The notes below the pieces were generated by a model, which was given only the letters and a program-made list of their open reading frames with translations, was not told the DNA's origin and made no database searches. Both the position numbers and the translations under genes were made by a program. From NCBI GenBank assembly GCA_020628265.1, contig JAHDFG010000014.1, forward strand, positions 1 through 14,225: DNA of 14,225 bases, given 5' to 3'. This document shows positions 7,545-14,173 of this stretch, one piece after another (the first letter of the stretch is position 1; each line of letters starts with the position of its first letter). This DNA is from Pseudooctadecabacter sp. (GTDB taxonomy: Bacteria > Pseudomonadota > Alphaproteobacteria > Rhodobacterales > Rhodobacteraceae).

Positions 7545-7748
7545 TTAACGGCAGAGCGTGGTGACTTCGTCGCACAGGCCACCGGCGACGCCACCAACGA
7601 CAGCGCCGGTGACAGGGTCTGCGCCAACGGCGTCAGCGACGACGGCGCCTGCTGCGGCACCCACGGCACCACGCTGAAGGTCATTGTCGAGACAGGCCGA
7701 AAGCGACGCGATGGCCGTTGCGGCGAAAAGAAGACGGAGTGTTTGCAT
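7545..7748 (-). CDS. small glycine-zipper lipoprotein
   Basis: A 67-residue protein with an N-terminal signal peptide and lipobox LSAC (Cys19), so probably a lipid-anchored envelope protein. The mature part is rich in Gly and Ala with GxxxA/GxxxG-type spacing (GAVGAAAGAVVADAVGADP), the glycine-zipper type seen in small outer-membrane lipoproteins. Two further cysteines near the C-terminus (CDEVTTLC) could form a disulfide in the periplasm. ATG 7748 is preceded by AAGGGC. A TATAAG at 7775-7780 (minus strand) is a plausible -10, and a strong terminator follows, so it is probably a single-gene transcript. Function unknown; often such proteins are found in stress-related envelope contexts, but nothing here shows this. 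Confidence 0.82.
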   Translation of the reverse strand: MQTLRLLFAATAIASLSACLDNDLQRGAVGAAAGAVVADAVGADPVTGAVVGGVAGGLCDEVTTLCR

Positions 7749-8079
7749 GTTTTACTGCCCTTGTTTTGCTTGGTCTTATACGGCGCAGAATCGGCGCAAT
7801 CGCCTGCCAATACAAGCAGTTTTTCCCGCCGCTCACGGGATTGGCAGATTTCCCCAATCCGGACAAAACCCGAAGGTGTCGGCCTGGACCCACTGGGACC
7901 AGACCGACGAGGGGAAGGGTAACGGTATTGACAATGTGGGACAGCCCGCTTGCTGGACGGCCTGTCCACGTCTCGACGTTGGCACAGCGGACCCAACCTG
8001 TCAGCGGCCATGATCAGACCCGCCGGAAAATGAGCCATTTCCCGCCAAAGTTGAGTATATGTCGGCCAGAATTCGCGCA
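7749..8079. other. 331-base region without a convincing gene
   Basis: Upstream of the glycine-zipper lipoprotein and downstream of the hypothetical gene at 8080. It holds a possible -10 TATAAG (minus strand, 7775-7780), a perfect 7-bp inverted repeat GGATTGG/CCAATCC (7838-7844 and 7854-7860), and GGACAG/CTGTCC (7939-7944 and 7962-7967). A minus-strand reading frame begins at 8080 with a TGATG overlap of the preceding stop, but after about 30 residues it turns into an Arg/Pro/Ser-rich sequence typical of non-coding DNA. No RNA gene recognised. Confidence 0.4.
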
Positions 8080-8451
8080 TCACTGGCCGCCTGGTGCCCA
8101 GTCAGGGCGGAAGATGTCGGGGAAGGATCGCTGCGTCCGTTCGATATCGACGCGCAACAGGGCGTCGTAGCTTTCAGGATCGAACGGGTCTTCTGCGGGG
8201 ACAACCTCCCGCCCGAATACCCAGTTCAGACGACCTGCATCCAGATTGCCGCGCACAAAGGGCTCCTCCCCGAAATGGGTCATCAGGGCCCACATGAACC
8301 CTTCGTCGGCGCGCCGGTCGGCGGGACGCCGGTCCGCGTAGCGTTCGCGCTCATGCAACTTGGGCGGCAGGCCCTTTTTGACAGGACGCCGGATCGTGAA
8401 CTGAAAATCTGTGCTGGGAAGGCGGCTTGGGAACCCGCGATGCTTTTCCAT
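8080..8451 (-). CDS. hypothetical protein, no recognised domain
   Basis: A 123-residue soluble, highly charged protein that I do not recognise. It has no signal peptide or membrane segment. The N-terminal half is rich in Arg/Lys, with the run RYADRRPADRRADEGF; the second half is acidic, with EDPFDPESYDALLRVD near residue 90, and it ends RSFPDIFRPDW.... It is judged real because ATG 8451 has a perfect AGGAGG seven bases upstream, and because the codon pattern is steady throughout. A GTG immediately before the ATG is in frame but too close to the ribosome site. It lies 72 bases downstream of the 50-residue lipoprotein gene, with a GC-rich hairpin between. Confidence 0.7.
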   Translation of the reverse strand: MEKHRGFPSRLPSTDFQFTIRRPVKKGLPPKLHERERYADRRPADRRADEGFMWALMTHFGEEPFVRGNLDAGRLNWVFGREVVPAEDPFDPESYDALLRVDIERTQRSFPDIFRPDWAPGGQ

Positions 8452-8481
8452 CACGCAGCCTCCTGTTTGGGCTGCGGGGAT

Positions 8482-8505
8482 GGGACAGGCGCGAACGCCT
8501 GCCCC
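8482..8505 (-). terminator. GC-rich hairpin after the 50-residue lipoprotein gene
   Basis: CAGGCG and CGCCTG pair around a four-base loop (UUCG on the minus-strand RNA), extended by GGG/CCC after one mismatch. It begins about 20 bases past the lipoprotein stop. There is no U-run, so it is more likely a transcript-stabilising or attenuating hairpin, or a rho-assisted end, than a classical terminator. Confidence 0.4.
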
Positions 8506-8523
8506 GTGATCTTAAGGCAAGGC

Positions 8524-8676
8524 TTAGTTGTACTTGCCTGTGAACGTCGGCTCAACGGTAACCGGAACCGGGTCCACGACCACGAATTCTTCAACGTCAC
8601 CTGCGTTGTTGGCGCCACATGCGGCCACGATGGCCAGCAGTGAGACGGCCATAAGGCTCTTGATGCTCTTCGACAT
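8524..8676 (-). CDS. very small lipoprotein (50 residues)
   Basis: Found by reading the minus strand directly; it is below common gene-calling length limits. The protein starts MSKSIKSLMAVSLLAIVAAC, giving a lysine-containing n-region, a hydrophobic core and lipobox VAAC with Cys20 as the lipidation site. The mature part is only 31 residues, acidic and then Val/Pro-rich (VVDPVPVTVEPTFTGKYN). I recall Val/Pro/Glu-rich tails ending in TGKY from small Rhodobacteraceae lipoproteins, but I cannot name a family. ATG 8676 is preceded by AGGAGA six bases upstream. It is followed by a hairpin (8482-8505) and then the hypothetical gene at 8451. Upstream lies an unusual repeat-rich region. Role unknown; likely an envelope protein. 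Confidence 0.78.
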   Translation of the reverse strand: MSKSIKSLMAVSLLAIVAACGANNAGDVEEFVVVDPVPVTVEPTFTGKYN

Positions 8677-8893
8677 GTTAGTCTCCTGTCTCTGTTTTCC
8701 ACACGAACTGAGCCGGATAACATCCGGTTTTCGCCCGCATTCTGAGGGTCGGTCACTTGGGTGTAACCTTGTGGAAAACTACGCGATGGAGACCGCGAAA
8801 GATACGAAAGGGAAATTGACATTTTGCAATGTGACTCCGCTGCATCAAAACGCCCTTCGGATGAGGTATGGGCCGCAAGATATTGTGGACGCA
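8677..8893. promoter_or_regulatory. repeat-dense upstream region of the 50-residue lipoprotein gene
   Basis: This 217-base gap contains, from left to right: GTTTTCCACA (8694-8703), CCGGAT-AAC-ATCCGG (8713-8727, perfect 6-bp arms), GGTCAC-N6-GTAACC (8751-8768, five of six paired), TGTGGAAAAC (8770-8779, the exact inverse of the first element) and ACATT-TTGC-AATGT (8819-8832). The outer pair match the relaxed DnaA-box consensus TTWTNCACA in opposite orientation. A promoter for the minus-strand lipoprotein gene must lie here; TTGCAA with TATCTT about 19 bases on is a weak candidate. Confidence 0.5.
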
Positions 8894-9301
8894 TCAAAAT
8901 TCCTCCCAGATGCAGAGGCCGTTTTCAGGGCGGAAAATCTCGAAAAACTGCAACACGTCGGGGTTGTCCTCTCCGAAGGGGATATCTTGGGCGGACATGG
9001 ACAGCACAATCTGGGTGGGCGCCAGCCCGTTTTGATCCAGCACGGGCATCACCTGCCCGTCACAAATCGCCTGAAAGTCCGGAAAGACCGTCATGTAGTC
9101 ATAGGCCACACCAATCTCGGGCGTGAGGAACCGAAACCGAACCAGATCGCCGTCGTTTTCGGAGATGAATTCCAGAAACGACAAAGGCTGGCCAGAGGGC
9201 ACATCAATGGCGTCCGCAGCCGCCACCGATGTGGCCAGAACGCCCCCCAAAACGGCGCATGGCACGCGTCTGGCAAGCGTCTGGCAAACGTCTGGCAACA
9301 T
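8894..9301 (-). CDS. secreted protein of unknown function (possibly DUF6497-type)
   Basis: A 135-residue protein with a signal peptide: Arg pair RR at residues 11-12, hydrophobic stretch PCAVLGGVLATSVAAA, cleavage expected near residue 30, so probably periplasmic. The mature part starts AIDVPSGQPLSFLEFI and continues RFRFLTPEI, ending ENGLCIWEEF. I associate this pattern with a Rhodobacteraceae family that I believe is DUF6497, but I am not certain of the name. I prefer ATG 9301 (AGGG six bases upstream) over GTG 9322, which overlaps the pccB stop as GTGA but has no ribosome site. The first 11 codons are built from three tandem 11-base repeats. It lies 17 bases after pccB and is probably co-transcribed with it. 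Confidence 0.72.
   Translation of the reverse strand: MLPDVCQTLARRVPCAVLGGVLATSVAAADAIDVPSGQPLSFLEFISENDGDLVRFRFLTPEIGVAYDYMTVFPDFQAICDGQVMPVLDQNGLAPTQIVLSMSAQDIPFGEDNPDVLQFFEIFRPENGLCIWEEF
9266..9298. repeat. three tandem 11-bp repeats at the start of the secreted-protein gene
   Basis: GCGTCTGGCAA occurs at 9266-9276 and 9277-9287, and ACGTCTGGCAA at 9288-9298, so three head-to-tail copies with one mismatch. They begin directly after the ATG of the minus-strand secreted-protein gene and encode its residues 2-12. The unit length is not a multiple of three, so gain or loss of one copy would shift the frame. Confidence 0.9.
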
Positions 9302-9318
9302 GGCTGGCCCTGCTCCAA

Positions 9319-10851
9319 TCACAGCGGAATGTTATCGTGCTTTTTCCACGGCATCTGCTGCTGCTTTCCGCGCAGCCCCGCGAAGGCACGGCAGAGGCGT
9401 TTGCGGGTGGAGTGGGGCATGATGACCTCATCCACAAAGCCTCGCTCGGCGGCCACAAAGGGGTTTGCGAAACGGTCTTCGTAGTCCTTGGTGTGGGCCG
9501 CGGTTTTGTCGGTGTCGTCCAGATCCTTGCGGTGCAGGATTTCAACGGCACCTTTGGCCCCCATCACAGCAATCTCGGACGTAGGCCATGCGTAGTTGAT
9601 GTCCCCGCGCAGGTGTTTGGAGTTCATCACAACGTAAGCCCCGCCATAGGCCTTGCGGGTGATAACAGTGACCTTCGGCACCGTCGCCTCGCCGTAGGCA
9701 AAGAGCAGTTTCGCGCCGTGTTTGATGACGCCGTTGTATTCCTGCGTGGTGCCCGGCAGGAAGCCCGGCACGTCGACCAGTGTCAGCAACGGAATTTCGA
9801 ACGCATCGCAGAACCGCACGAAGCGTGCAGCCTTGCGTGCGCTGTCGATATCCAGCACGCCCGCGAGCACCATCGGCTGGTTGGCAACTACGCCCACGGT
9901 CTGACCCTCTAGCCGGATGAAACCCGTCAGGATGTTGCCCGCGAAATCCTCCTGAATTTCGTAGAAATCACCCTCATCTGCGATCTTATGGATCAGCTCT
10001 TTCATGTCGTAGGGCTGGTTGGGGTTGTCGGGGATCAGGGTATCAAGGCTTTCCTCAACGCGGTTCACGTCGTCAAAGAAGGGCCGCACAGGCGGTTTGG
10101 ATCGGTTGTTGAGCGGCAGGAAATCCACCAGTCGGCGGGTTTCGGCGATGGCTTCCACGTCGTTCTCGAACGCGGCATCGGCGACGGAAGATTTCTTGGT
10201 GTGGGTGGTTGCCCCGCCCAATTCCTCGGCCGTGACCTGTTCGTTGGTCACGGTTTTCACAACGTCCGGTCCCGTGACAAACATATAAGAGCTGTCTTTG
10301 ACCATGAAGATAAAGTCGGTCATCGCGGGCGAGTACACAGCACCACCGGCACAGGGACCCATGATAAGCGAAATCTGCGGGACTACACCGGAGGCCATGA
10401 TGTTGCGCTGGAAGACTTCGCCATATCCGGCAAGGCTATCGACGCCTTCCTGAATACGCGCACCGCCAGAATCGTTGATGCCGATCACAGGCGCGCCGTT
10501 TTGCATCGCCATATCCATGATCTTGCAAATCTTGGCGGCGTGGGTCGCGGACACGGAGCCGCCCAGAACGGTGAAATCCTGAGAGAAGACATAGACTTGG
10601 CGGCCGTTGATGGTGCCCCATCCGGTGACAACGCCGTCGCCTGCAGGGCGGTTCTTTTCCATGCCGAAGTCGGTGCAGCGGTGAGCGACGAAGGTGTCGT
10701 ATTCCTCAAAGCTGTCCTCATCCAGTAACAGCTCCACCCGCTCCCGCGCGGTCAGCTTGCCCTTGCCATGTTGGGCGTCGATGCGGTTTTGCCCCCCGCC
10801 CAAACGGGCAGCGGTGCGGCGGTCTTCGAGTTCCTGCAAGATGTCGGTCAT
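9319..10851 (-). CDS. pccB: propionyl-CoA carboxylase beta subunit (carboxyltransferase)
   Basis: The 510-residue beta subunit moves the carboxyl group from biotin on PccA to propionyl-CoA, giving methylmalonyl-CoA; with PccA it forms an alpha6-beta6 complex in the cytoplasm. Two crotonase-fold halves are visible. The first holds NDSGGARIQEGV (126-137) and the oxyanion-type MGPCAGGAVYSPAMTDF (164-180). The second holds VDVPGFLPGTTQEY (359-372) and RKAYGGAYVVMNSKH (399-413), then AWPTSEIAVMGAKGAVEIL. Length equals that of typical PccB. Unusually, residue 407 in GGAYVVM is Val where human and Streptomyces PCC beta have Asp. ATG 10851 has GGGGAGG four bases upstream. It diverges from the MFS gene across 177 bases holding two TTTGCAAA palindromes, so it is the likely main target of PccR. 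Confidence 0.97.
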   Translation of the reverse strand: MTDILQELEDRRTAARLGGGQNRIDAQHGKGKLTARERVELLLDEDSFEEYDTFVAHRCTDFGMEKNRPAGDGVVTGWGTINGRQVYVFSQDFTVLGGSVSATHAAKICKIMDMAMQNGAPVIGINDSGGARIQEGVDSLAGYGEVFQRNIMASGVVPQISLIMGPCAGGAVYSPAMTDFIFMVKDSSYMFVTGPDVVKTVTNEQVTAEELGGATTHTKKSSVADAAFENDVEAIAETRRLVDFLPLNNRSKPPVRPFFDDVNRVEESLDTLIPDNPNQPYDMKELIHKIADEGDFYEIQEDFAGNILTGFIRLEGQTVGVVANQPMVLAGVLDIDSARKAARFVRFCDAFEIPLLTLVDVPGFLPGTTQEYNGVIKHGAKLLFAYGEATVPKVTVITRKAYGGAYVVMNSKHLRGDINYAWPTSEIAVMGAKGAVEILHRKDLDDTDKTAAHTKDYEDRFANPFVAAERGFVDEVIMPHSTRKRLCRAFAGLRGKQQQMPWKKHDNIPL

Positions 10852-10916
10852 GGATCCTCCCCTTCGTTGGGCCATCCTAGGGCCATCGCTGCGCTGCGGC
10901 GAGTCCCTTCTGGCTA

Positions 10917-10926
10917 ATTTGCAAAT
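10917..10926. promoter_or_regulatory. probable PccR operator 1 at pccB
   Basis: Perfect 10-bp palindrome ATTTGCAAAT in the pccB/MFS intergenic region, 66 bases before the pccB start codon. The core TTTGCAAA is the motif I recall for the ScfR regulator PccR of Rhodobacter sphaeroides, and the same core is found twice upstream of pccR in this window. On the plus strand TTGACG (10928-10933) lies beside it as a possible -35 for the MFS gene. Confidence 0.75.
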
Positions 10927-10948
10927 CTTGACGTTAGCTGCCTGCCAA

Positions 10949-10958
10949 TTTTGCAAAA
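10949..10958. promoter_or_regulatory. probable PccR operator 2 at pccB
   Basis: Perfect 10-bp palindrome TTTTGCAAAA, centred 32 bp (three helical turns) from the first palindrome and 71 bases before the MFS start codon. It is followed on the plus strand by another half-site-like GCAAA (10961-10965). Position relative to pccB suits an activator site, though the transcription start is not known. Confidence 0.75.
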
Positions 10959-11028
10959 CAGCAAACTTCGCCACAACCGGAAGTCGATTTCGATGGACGC
11001 CCCCCAGCGACAGGCCTAGCTGTAGCGC

Positions 11029-12255
11029 ATGACTGATTTGCCGCACGTCCCGCCAAAAGTCCGCTTTCTCGATCGCAGCACACCGCCCCATATCGTGACA
11101 TTGATCATGATGGCCGGCGTCGGGGCTTTGTCCTTGAACGTCTTCTTGCCATCCCTGCCGTCGATGGCCGCCCATTTCGGCGTGGACTACGGGCTGATGC
11201 AACTGTCGGTGTCGGCCTATCTGGCCATGACAGCCGTCGTGCAGATCGCGATTGGCCCCATCTCGGACCGCTATGGGCGCAGGCCGATTGTGTTGGTCAC
11301 AGTCGGCATTTTCACCCTCGCCAGTGTCGGGGCGATTTTCGCGCCCAACTATACGGTTTTCCTGATTTGCAGGCTTGTTCAAACCTCTATCGCGACTGCA
11401 TTCGCCATCAGCCGCGCCGTGATCCGCGATATGGTGCCGCAAGATCAGGCCGCCTCGATGATCGGCTACGTCACGATGGGAATGTCGGTTGTCCCCATGG
11501 TCGGGCCAGCCGTTGGCGGCCTTCTGGACGAGGCCTTCGGGTGGGAAGCGTCGTTCTGGATGCTGGCCGCGGGCGGCGCACTTGTCTGGGTGATGGTCTG
11601 GTTCGATCAGGGAGAGACCTTTGAGCGACGAGAGGGCGGTTTCGCAGCCCAAGTGCGCGAATACCCCGATTTGCTGACCTCTCAACGGTTCTGGGGCTAT
11701 TGCCTTGCCGCCGCATTCGCGTCTGGCGCGTTCTTTGCCTATCTGGGGGGTGCGCCCTTTATCGGGACGGATGTCTACGGGATGGATGCGGCAGAACTGG
11801 GGTTCTATTTCGGTGCTCCGGCGATTGGTTACATGGTCGGGAATGGCATCTCTGGGCGCTATTCCGTCCGCGTGGGCGTGAACAGGATGGTGCTGATCGG
11901 TGCCTCGCTCAGCACCTTGGGCATGACCCTGCTGTTGCTGCTTGATCTGGCGGGGGTGCAGTCGCCGGTCGCGTTTTTCGGCTTCATGATCTTCATTGGC
12001 TTAGGCAACGGGGTGCTGCTGCCCAACGCCAATGCGGGCATGCTGTCGGTGCGCCCTGCCCTTGCGGGCTCGGCCGCGGGCCTTGGCGGGGCGTTCATGA
12101 TTGGCGGTGGTGCGGCCCTTTCCGTGGTTGCGGGGATGATCCTTGGGCCTGGTTCCGGTGCGCTGCCTTTGATCCTGTTGATGCTGGTCACATCGGTCGC
12201 CGCGGTCGCCTGCGCGCTCTGGGTCATCCGCCGCGCCAAAATGGTCGAGGGGTAG
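11029..12255 (+). CDS. Bcr/CflA-type MFS transporter
   Basis: A 408-residue inner-membrane transporter with about 12 predicted helices. The first helix is followed by NVFLPSLPSMAAHFG (residues 37-51), the hallmark of the Bcr/CflA drug:H+ antiporter subfamily, and GPISDRYGRRP (76-86) is MFS motif A in the loop between helices 2 and 3. The GPAVGGLLDEAFGW block near residue 161 resembles the antiporter motif C region. Exported compound unknown: drugs, dipeptides and sulfonamides are substrates of known relatives. ATG 11029 has only a weak upstream ribosome site. Its promoter region is shared with pccB and carries both TTTGCAAA palindromes, so control by PccR is possible. It ends 48 bases before pccR. 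Confidence 0.9.
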   Translation: MTDLPHVPPKVRFLDRSTPPHIVTLIMMAGVGALSLNVFLPSLPSMAAHFGVDYGLMQLSVSAYLAMTAVVQIAIGPISDRYGRRPIVLVTVGIFTLASVGAIFAPNYTVFLICRLVQTSIATAFAISRAVIRDMVPQDQAASMIGYVTMGMSVVPMVGPAVGGLLDEAFGWEASFWMLAAGGALVWVMVWFDQGETFERREGGFAAQVREYPDLLTSQRFWGYCLAAAFASGAFFAYLGGAPFIGTDVYGMDAAELGFYFGAPAIGYMVGNGISGRYSVRVGVNRMVLIGASLSTLGMTLLLLLDLAGVQSPVAFFGFMIFIGLGNGVLLPNANAGMLSVRPALAGSAAGLGGAFMIGGGAALSVVAGMILGPGSGALPLILLMLVTSVAAVACALWVIRRAKMVEG

Positions 12256-12263
12256 ACGCCAGA

Positions 12264-12273
12264 CTTTGCAAAG
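12264..12273. promoter_or_regulatory. probable PccR operator 1 at pccR
   Basis: Perfect 10-bp palindrome CTTTGCAAAG, starting only 9 bases after the MFS stop codon and 30 bases before the pccR start. Same core as the sites at pccB. Expected to mediate autoregulation. Confidence 0.75.
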
Positions 12274-12285
12274 CCTATTCACGGA

Positions 12286-12293
12286 TTTGCAAA
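12286..12293 (+). promoter_or_regulatory. probable PccR operator 2 at pccR, overlapping the ribosome binding site
   Basis: TTTGCAAA centred 21 bp (two helical turns) from the first site. Its last three A residues are also the start of the pccR Shine-Dalgarno AAAGGGG (12291-12297), six bases before ATG 12304. A protein bound here would cover the 5' end of the pccR message region, fitting autorepression. Confidence 0.75.
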
Positions 12294-12303
12294 GGGGATC
12301 ACG

Positions 12304-13710
12304 ATGGCACCACAAAAGCTATATGCCGGCGCGAAACTGCGGGAGCTGCGGGGCCGTATCGGCCTGACGCAAAAGGCTTTTTCGGAAAAGTTGGGGGTGT
12401 CGCTGCCCTACCTCAACCAGATGGAAAACAACAATCGGCCCGTGTCCACGACCGTGGTACTCTCGCTTGCGCAAGAGTTCGGCTTTGACGTCACAGAGCT
12501 TCAATCGGGCGACGAGGCACGTCTGGTGGGCGACATGCGTGAGGCGCTGGCCGACCCGATTTTCAGCGGCCCCACCCCGCCCCTGACCGATTTGCGGCTG
12601 GCAGCGTCCAACGCGCCTGCGCTCGCCCGCGCCTTTCTGGAACTGCACACAGCCTACCGCCAGACACACGAACGGCTGGCCTCGCTGGACGAAGCTCTGG
12701 GCCGCGAAGACAGCCGTTTGCAACCCTCCCCCTGGGAAGAGGTGCGCGACTTCTTTCACTACTGTGACAACTACATCGATGCCGTGGACCGCACAGCCGA
12801 ACGGTTTGCGGCAAGCGCGACAGCGGATTTCGGCGGCGATATCTATGCCGCCGCACGCAAGACTTTGGGCGATATCGGGGTCCGCGTGGTGCAAAGCGAC
12901 GAGAGCCCCATCCGCCAATACGACGCAGACACGCGAACACTGATCCTTGCCCGCAATGCGGCCCCTGCGACGCAGCGGTTCCAACTGTTGTTGCAGGTCG
13001 CTCTGTTGAAGCAGGCCAAACTTCTGGACGCGACGCTGGACCTCGCCCGTTTCCAGACACCACAGGCCCGCAGCATCGCCCTTGTGGGGCTGGCCAATTA
13101 TTTCGCAGGGGCGGCGTTGATGCCCTACGGCGCATTCCTGCAAGCGGCCCAAGACACACGACACGATCTGGAACGGTTGGCGGACCAGTTCGGCGCGTCG
13201 CTGGAGCAGGTGGCCCACCGGCTATCCACGTTGCAACGGCCCGGTGCCAAGGGCATCCCGTTCTTCTTTGTCCGTGTCGACCCCGCGGGCACGATCACCA
13301 AACGGCATTCCGCCACAACGCTGCAATTTGCGCGCTTCGGCGGCGCCTGCCCCCTGTGGAACGTGCACGGCGCGTTCGAAACCCCAGGTCGGTGGCTGCG
13401 GCAGCTGGCCGAAACGCCTGATGGCGTCCGCTATTTCTGTCTGGCCCGCGATGTCAGCAAACCGGGCGGGGCATGGGGCATCCCCACCCGCCGTTATGCC
13501 ATCGGGCTGGGGTGCGAGGTGAAACACGCAAGCGCCCTTGTCTATGCCGACCATCTGGGTTTCGATGACGCAGCCGCGTTCGAGCCGATCGGCATTTCCT
13601 GCCGGATCTGCGAACGCAAACACTGCCCGCACCGCTCGGTTCCGCCCTTGGAACGACAGTTGCGGGTTGATCCGAACGAACGCGGCATGTTGCCGTACCA
13701 AGTGGACTAG
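12304..13710 (+). CDS. pccR: ScfR-family regulator PccR (propionyl-CoA-responsive)
   Basis: A 468-residue transcription factor of the short-chain fatty acyl-CoA regulator family. Residues 9-65 form an XRE/Cro-type helix-turn-helix (KLRELRGRIGLTQKAFSEKL...YLNQMENN). Residues about 180-290 correspond to the IrrE-like/M78 domain but lack HExxH: RFQLLLQVALL (225-235) stands where the metallopeptidase helix would be, as expected for a sensor, not a protease. The C-terminal ScfR domain (about 300-465) includes the motif CRICERKHCPHR (433-444). Relatives RamB, MccR and IbcR sense acyl-CoA-linked metabolism; PccR of Rhodobacter sphaeroides controls pccB and itself. The gene lies next to pccB, and TTTGCAAA palindromes flank both. 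The ribosome site AAAGGGG supports ATG 12304. Its stop overlaps the ribosome site of the following gene. Confidence 0.95.
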   Translation: MAPQKLYAGAKLRELRGRIGLTQKAFSEKLGVSLPYLNQMENNNRPVSTTVVLSLAQEFGFDVTELQSGDEARLVGDMREALADPIFSGPTPPLTDLRLAASNAPALARAFLELHTAYRQTHERLASLDEALGREDSRLQPSPWEEVRDFFHYCDNYIDAVDRTAERFAASATADFGGDIYAAARKTLGDIGVRVVQSDESPIRQYDADTRTLILARNAAPATQRFQLLLQVALLKQAKLLDATLDLARFQTPQARSIALVGLANYFAGAALMPYGAFLQAAQDTRHDLERLADQFGASLEQVAHRLSTLQRPGAKGIPFFFVRVDPAGTITKRHSATTLQFARFGGACPLWNVHGAFETPGRWLRQLAETPDGVRYFCLARDVSKPGGAWGIPTRRYAIGLGCEVKHASALVYADHLGFDDAAAFEPIGISCRICERKHCPHRSVPPLERQLRVDPNERGMLPYQVD

Positions 13711-13723
13711 GAGGGGGAACACC

Positions 13724-14173
13724 ATGGAACTTGAAGGCACGCGGGTAATCGCGGCGGATCGCGCAACCGTCTGGGATCATTTGAACAATCCAGAAACGTT
13801 GAAGGCCTGCATCCCCGGCTGTGAAGAACTGACAGGCTCACCCGAGGAGGGGTTCGAGGCAGTCGTCAAACAAAAGGTCGGCCCTGTGAAAGCGACCTTC
13901 AAGGGGGGCGTGACGTTGGAAGACGTGAACGCGCCCGATAGCTACCGCATCGTGGGCGAAGGCAAGGGCGGCGTCGCCGGTTTTGCCAAGGGATCGGCAG
14001 ATGTGTCCTTGGCTGATGCCGAGGGCGGAACCGAGTTGACCTATCACGTGGACGCCAAAGTGGGCGGCAAGCTGGCACAACTCGGCAGCCGGATCGTGGG
14101 CGGCTTTGCCAAGAAAATGGCGGATCAGTTTTTCGAGAACTTCAAAGAGGTTGTCGAAGGCACCGACGCTTAG
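13724..14173 (+). CDS. CoxG-like SRPBCC family protein
   Basis: A 149-residue protein of the SRPBCC/START-like fold, close to carbon monoxide dehydrogenase subunit G (CoxG). Visible family features are MELEGTRVIAADRATVWDHL at the N-terminus, LKACIPGCEEL (residues 27-37), KVGPVKATFKGGVTLED (46-62) and GGKLAQLGSRIVGGFAKKMADQFFENF near the C-terminus. Known members help membrane attachment or maturation of molybdenum hydroxylases. No CO dehydrogenase genes are in the window, so a link to CO oxidation is not shown; such proteins also occur alone. It starts 13 bases after pccR with GGAGGGGG running on from the pccR stop, so the two are co-transcribed. Its stop codon overlaps that of the convergent gene at the right edge. 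Confidence 0.88.
   Translation: MELEGTRVIAADRATVWDHLNNPETLKACIPGCEELTGSPEEGFEAVVKQKVGPVKATFKGGVTLEDVNAPDSYRIVGEGKGGVAGFAKGSADVSLADAEGGTELTYHVDAKVGGKLAQLGSRIVGGFAKKMADQFFENFKEVVEGTDA

Noticed and set aside
7376..8083. Long open minus-strand frame (235 codons) across the lipoprotein gene
   Set aside because: It overlaps a better-supported lipoprotein gene on the same strand, crosses a strong terminator, and has Arg/Ser/Pro-rich, non-protein-like composition. Its start does overlap the previous stop as TGATG with AGGCGG upstream, so a short remnant cannot be fully excluded.
8822..8831. TTTTGCAATG as a fifth PccR site
   Set aside because: The TTTGCAAA core is broken on one side; it fits better as part of a different inverted repeat, ACATT-TTGC-AATGT.
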